In this document: positions 61,429 through 64,000 of the stretch, piece after piece | Layout of the letters: every line of letters starts with the position of its first letter | Numbering within the stretch: position 1 is the first letter of the stretch | Source of the DNA: Centroberyx gerrardi | Lineage: Eukaryota; Chordata; Actinopteri; Beryciformes; Berycidae | Assembly: GCF_048128805.1 (NCBI RefSeq) | Contig: NC_135997.1 | Span: forward strand, 20,202,315-20,266,314 | Direction of reading: 5' to 3' | Length of the DNA stretch: 64,000 nt | Notes under the pieces: generated by a model | Database searches by the model: none | Told to the model about the DNA's origin: nothing | Seen by the model: only the letters and a program-made list of their open reading frames with translations | Program-made: the position numbers and the translations under genes

Positions 61429-63176
61429 AAGACAAACATGGCCACAATTAGATTCACAACAGACATTTGGAGTTTAGATGTCTGCCACATTTTTACACAT
61501 TTTTCAATTAATTACAAAGATATCGGAGCAGTATTTTGTATGGGCAGATACTCATAATTTAATAACACAGATCGGTATTGGAGACAAAAACATTAGATCA
61601 GGATATGCCTAGATTAGATCAGATCATATGTTGGACACATCATTATATCATACACACGATAAGCCACATACACTTCTTAAACATAAAATATCATATACAT
61701 CATAGACCTCTTTAGCTCTCTCCTCTTACCTTCTTTAGTCCGTTGATCTGCAGTGCCTCGGCGCTGAGCTGTGCCACAGTGTCTCTCTCTCTTTCCAGAT
61801 CGTTTTGTAATGTCTGGCGCCACTCCTTCTCAATCTTCATGTCCGTCTCCAGCTGCTGGCTACAGGAAAAACAACAGCGACAACATATACAACACCAACA
61901 CCCATGTAAACATGAATTTCAATGACAAAAGGAGGAGAGCGATCACAAGAATGACAGAGAAAGGGAGGCAATCATTAACCATATTCACAATCATGTCTTT
62001 CTGTCATATTGCAGCACTGGTTTCTTTTTGTTTCTATGCTGTTTCTATTATTATTCTAAACAGTTGCTATTATTTTGCAGATCAGAGAACAAGTTAGGAT
62101 GGTTTCTATATTTCTTGGAGCAGGTTAAAGCATGATGAATGACATGCTACACAGCAATATGAATGGCTGCATCTGCACTGCTGTTGTCAGAAGAAAATCT
62201 TGGTGTCTCCAATGCGGCAGTTTTTGTGATTCATGGACCCTGGATTCATTAAACTTAAATAAATAAAAGGGCCATGTTGAGTTTAAAAGCATCAAAGGCA
62301 GGGTTACCATGCTAAGCAACTATATGTGTATATGTTTGTTCATATGTTGTCTCTCTCTCTCTGCAGTCCATCTGCAGCTTGTCTACCTTGTTTCATATAG
62401 AATAGATAAGTGTGTATGTGTGTACATGTTTGCATGAATCCGTCTGTCTCTGTGTGGTTTTTTGCTTACAGTTGTCTTTCTCTGTATTCAATCTGCCGCT
62501 GCAGGCTGTCGGCCTTGTTGGCAAAGTCCAATTTGAAGCGTCTGGCTCCCTCCTCGGCCGAGGTGCGGTGCCTCTCTGCCTCCTGTAATCTGCACCATTA
62601 TAACCAGGGACAAACTCAGGACCATGGAGAGAAAAAACTGGGGGGGGGGGGTTGGAGGGAGAGGGAGAAAAGAACAGAGGAAGGGAAGGAGGATGGAGGG
62701 CAGATAGCGAGGGAAGGATTGAGGTGTTGAAATGGAAAGATGAAGGAAGGTATGGAAGGAGGGATGGATAGACGGGGGGGAAGTGAGGGATGAGGTTGTA
62801 ATTTGCACCATTACAACCACAACAATGAGTACAACTTAGGGGACAATGAGGGGAGAGACTGGGAAGGAGGGAGGGAAAGAGTCAAAACAGAGGGAGGCAT
62901 GGAGGGAAGAGGAATGGTGCACAGTGAGGAAGACAGACGGGTGTGATAAGGAGGTGGAGGGGAGGAGGTAAACATAACATTGAAGTCCAAATATAAGATT
63001 TGTACTGAAACAATCAGACCAGTGAGGGAGAAAACAACTGTAGTGTAGGGACAGGGTGAAAACTGAATGGAGAGGAAGAGGAGAGGATGGCCAGCGAACC
63101 AACAGGATCAGAGAGTGTTTGGTATCTTGGTACTCAGAGGGAACGTACTGCTGTGTGGCAAGGACACTTTCCAAGT
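59321..63176 (-). CDS. rufy2: RUN and FYVE domain-containing protein 2, C-terminal exons (partial)
   Basis: Exons in gene order: 63149-63176 (28 nt, tentative), 62470-62589, 61730-61859, 61256-61350, 60404-60452, 60043-60114, 59321-59464. All phases agree. The upstream exons with the RUN domain lie beyond the window. The encoded part is a long heptad-rich coiled coil ([17 protein letters not shown], then [17 protein letters not shown]) and a C-terminal FYVE zinc finger. The finger shows the WLKD (WxxD) motif, CKLCEKEF, the signature [23 protein letters not shown], and [10 protein letters not shown], then stops after RCSSNPT. FYVE fingers bind phosphatidylinositol 3-phosphate on early endosomes, and RUFY proteins act in endosomal traffic. 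Synteny favours rufy2 over rufy1. The 28-nt exon rests on phase and splice sites only. Confidence 0.92.
60690..60905 (-). mobile_element. tRNA-derived SINE in a rufy2 intron
   Basis: On the minus strand, 'gtagtcagaaaggtgaattt' and, at pol III spacing, 'ggttggcagttagaaccc' form a degenerate promoter. The element runs to 'gcctttatccagggtgaaat', a typical SINE tail. It is in the same orientation as rufy2. Confidence 0.6.
61113..61180 (-). repeat. Echo of a rufy2 coiled-coil exon 3' end
   Basis: Aligned at offset 138 to 61251-61318. It reads [12 protein letters not shown] against [12 protein letters not shown], then has one extra base and lost the donor (GAATAAAC against GAGTAAAT). It is a decayed duplicate of the exon edge plus intron start. 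Confidence 0.75.
61381..61426. repeat. (CA)n microsatellite near the acceptor of a rufy2 exon
   Basis: 23 CA units. In gene sense the (GT)n tract lies about 30 bases upstream of the CAG acceptor of the exon ending at 61350. Confidence 0.95.
62640..62960. repeat. Purine-rich GGA/GGGA tract in a rufy2 intron
   Basis: About 300 bases of irregular GGAGGGA/GAAGG units, starting with a G10 run, interrupted around 62797-62850 by a copy of the neighbouring acceptor region. There is potential for triplex or G-quadruplex structure. Confidence 0.75.
62795..62826 (-). repeat. Echo of a rufy2 acceptor site
   Basis: Aligned at offset 213 to 62582-62613. Minus strand: the real exon begins GGTGCAG|ATTACAGG, while the copy has GGTGCAA|ATTACAAC, the AG lost to AA. 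Unlike the other echoes it lies upstream of its parent in gene sense. Confidence 0.65.
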
Positions 63177-63204
63177 CTAGAATCTAGTGCATACACAATC
63201 CTAA

Positions 63205-64000
63205 GGCTGGCTTTACACGGTGAAACTTTCACACAACTTTAGTTGGTTGAAACTTAGGTGAAACTAAGTTGCAATTGAGTTGCATGGTGTAAAGCCCTCT
63301 GCAACACACTTGAAACTTGTCTGAAACAACAGTTGCAAAACTCTCAACTTTGTGAAACTAGTTTCACGCAACAGCCAATCAAAACGCTGATAACGTGTCA
63401 GATGATGATGTCAAACAGCTGAGCCATGTCAACAAACAAATGTGAGCTAGGCAAACTACCGTTGATGCGGTATCATTTCAACCAATTTCAACTGATTGAT
63501 TTCAAAACGGCTTATCACCAAAATGAACAAAATAATAAAACAGAATATGGTCTCTTGGACGCTTCAGAAGGAGATTATCCTCATAGACTTCATGCAAGGT
63601 TGGTAATGCTAAAGTTTTTCTAAAGTTTTGATGAGAATCAGAGCTGTTATCTAAAATACAATCACATATCCAGCTACAATTTCATACTGATATCACAAGG
63701 TGGCAACTAAGAGCTATTTATTTATTTATTTTCCTTGAATCAAAGGGAGAATGCACTCACCGGAGGCTCATTGGATCAAGCTCCTTGAATAGAGTGTGAA
63801 ATGATCCATTGGTCTCTCTTTTGAGTAGCCAGTCCTTCACCCACAGACGTTTAGCCTTTTTAGGTCGTGTTTTTTCCTCCAGCATATCAATAAGCATTAA
63901 TGCACCGATAGCTCTCTTCCTATTCTCTGGGACAGCCATTATGAAACAAAGTAGCCAGCCAGTGCCAGAAGAAAAAGCGATACAACACGTCCGAATTGAT
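63205..64000 (-). mobile_element. PIF/Harbinger transposon fragment, running off the window
   Basis: An open frame at 63757-63939 (minus) starts MAVPENRKRAIGALMLIDML and contains RLWVKDWLLKRETNGSFHTL, the usual N-terminus of HARBI1-like Harbinger transposases. It ends at a good donor (CCG|GTGAGT). The catalytic DDE part is absent from 63205-63757, so the copy is internally deleted. The left end begins GGCTGGCTTTACACGG after TAA, a Harbinger-like 3-bp target. An inverted 'ggctttacac' / 'gtgtaaagcc' pair lies at 63209-63218 and 63287-63296. The other end is outside the window. Confidence 0.75.

Overview
The window is genomic DNA from a ray-finned (teleost-type) fish. The genes have many introns with GT/AG junctions. 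Dinucleotide microsatellites are abundant, and there are tRNA-derived SINEs, hAT-type MITEs with 8-bp target duplications and a PIF/Harbinger fragment. The conserved cluster dna2 - pbld - hnrnph3 - rufy2 corresponds to the human 10q21.3 neighbourhood. Exon models were built by hand from splice sites, reading-frame phase and remembered family sequences. No search was run.

Layout. Bases 1-9.2 kb are intergenic and repeat-rich. A two-exon C2H2 zinc-finger gene spans 9.27-13.78 kb (+), followed by a decayed zinc-finger remnant at 16.1-16.5 kb and more repeats. dna2 (25 coding exons, about 1442 aa) runs 21.83-35.49 kb (+), tail to tail with pbld (10 coding exons, 280 aa, 37.43-43.81 kb, -). pbld and hnrnph3 (10 coding exons, 403 aa, 45.51-53.89 kb, +) diverge from a shared promoter region. 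The last seven coding exons of rufy2 (-) occupy 59.32-63.18 kb, ending in the FYVE finger. A Harbinger transposon fragment lies upstream of them and runs off the window.

Function. dna2 is a nuclear and mitochondrial nuclease-helicase for Okazaki-fragment and DNA-end processing. pbld belongs to the PhzF fold family. hnrnph3 is an RNA-binding splicing factor. rufy2 is an endosomal PI3P-binding coiled-coil protein. They are syntenic neighbours, not an operon-like functional unit.

Most interesting. (1) Several introns of dna2, pbld and rufy2 carry degenerate local copies of the neighbouring exon's edge, often with its splice site. I call them exon echoes. Two in dna2 keep the parental reading frame with mostly third-position changes, and one in pbld is an open, splice-competent copy of the catalytic-glutamate segment. 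(2) The last dna2 intron is a U12-type AT-AC intron. (3) Fish dna2 has a roughly 375-residue N-terminal extension that contains a PCNA-binding (PIP) motif. (4) Many 3' splice sites sit directly against (GT)n or (CT)n microsatellites. (5) hnrnph3 retains a first quasi-RRM that human HNRNPH3 lacks.
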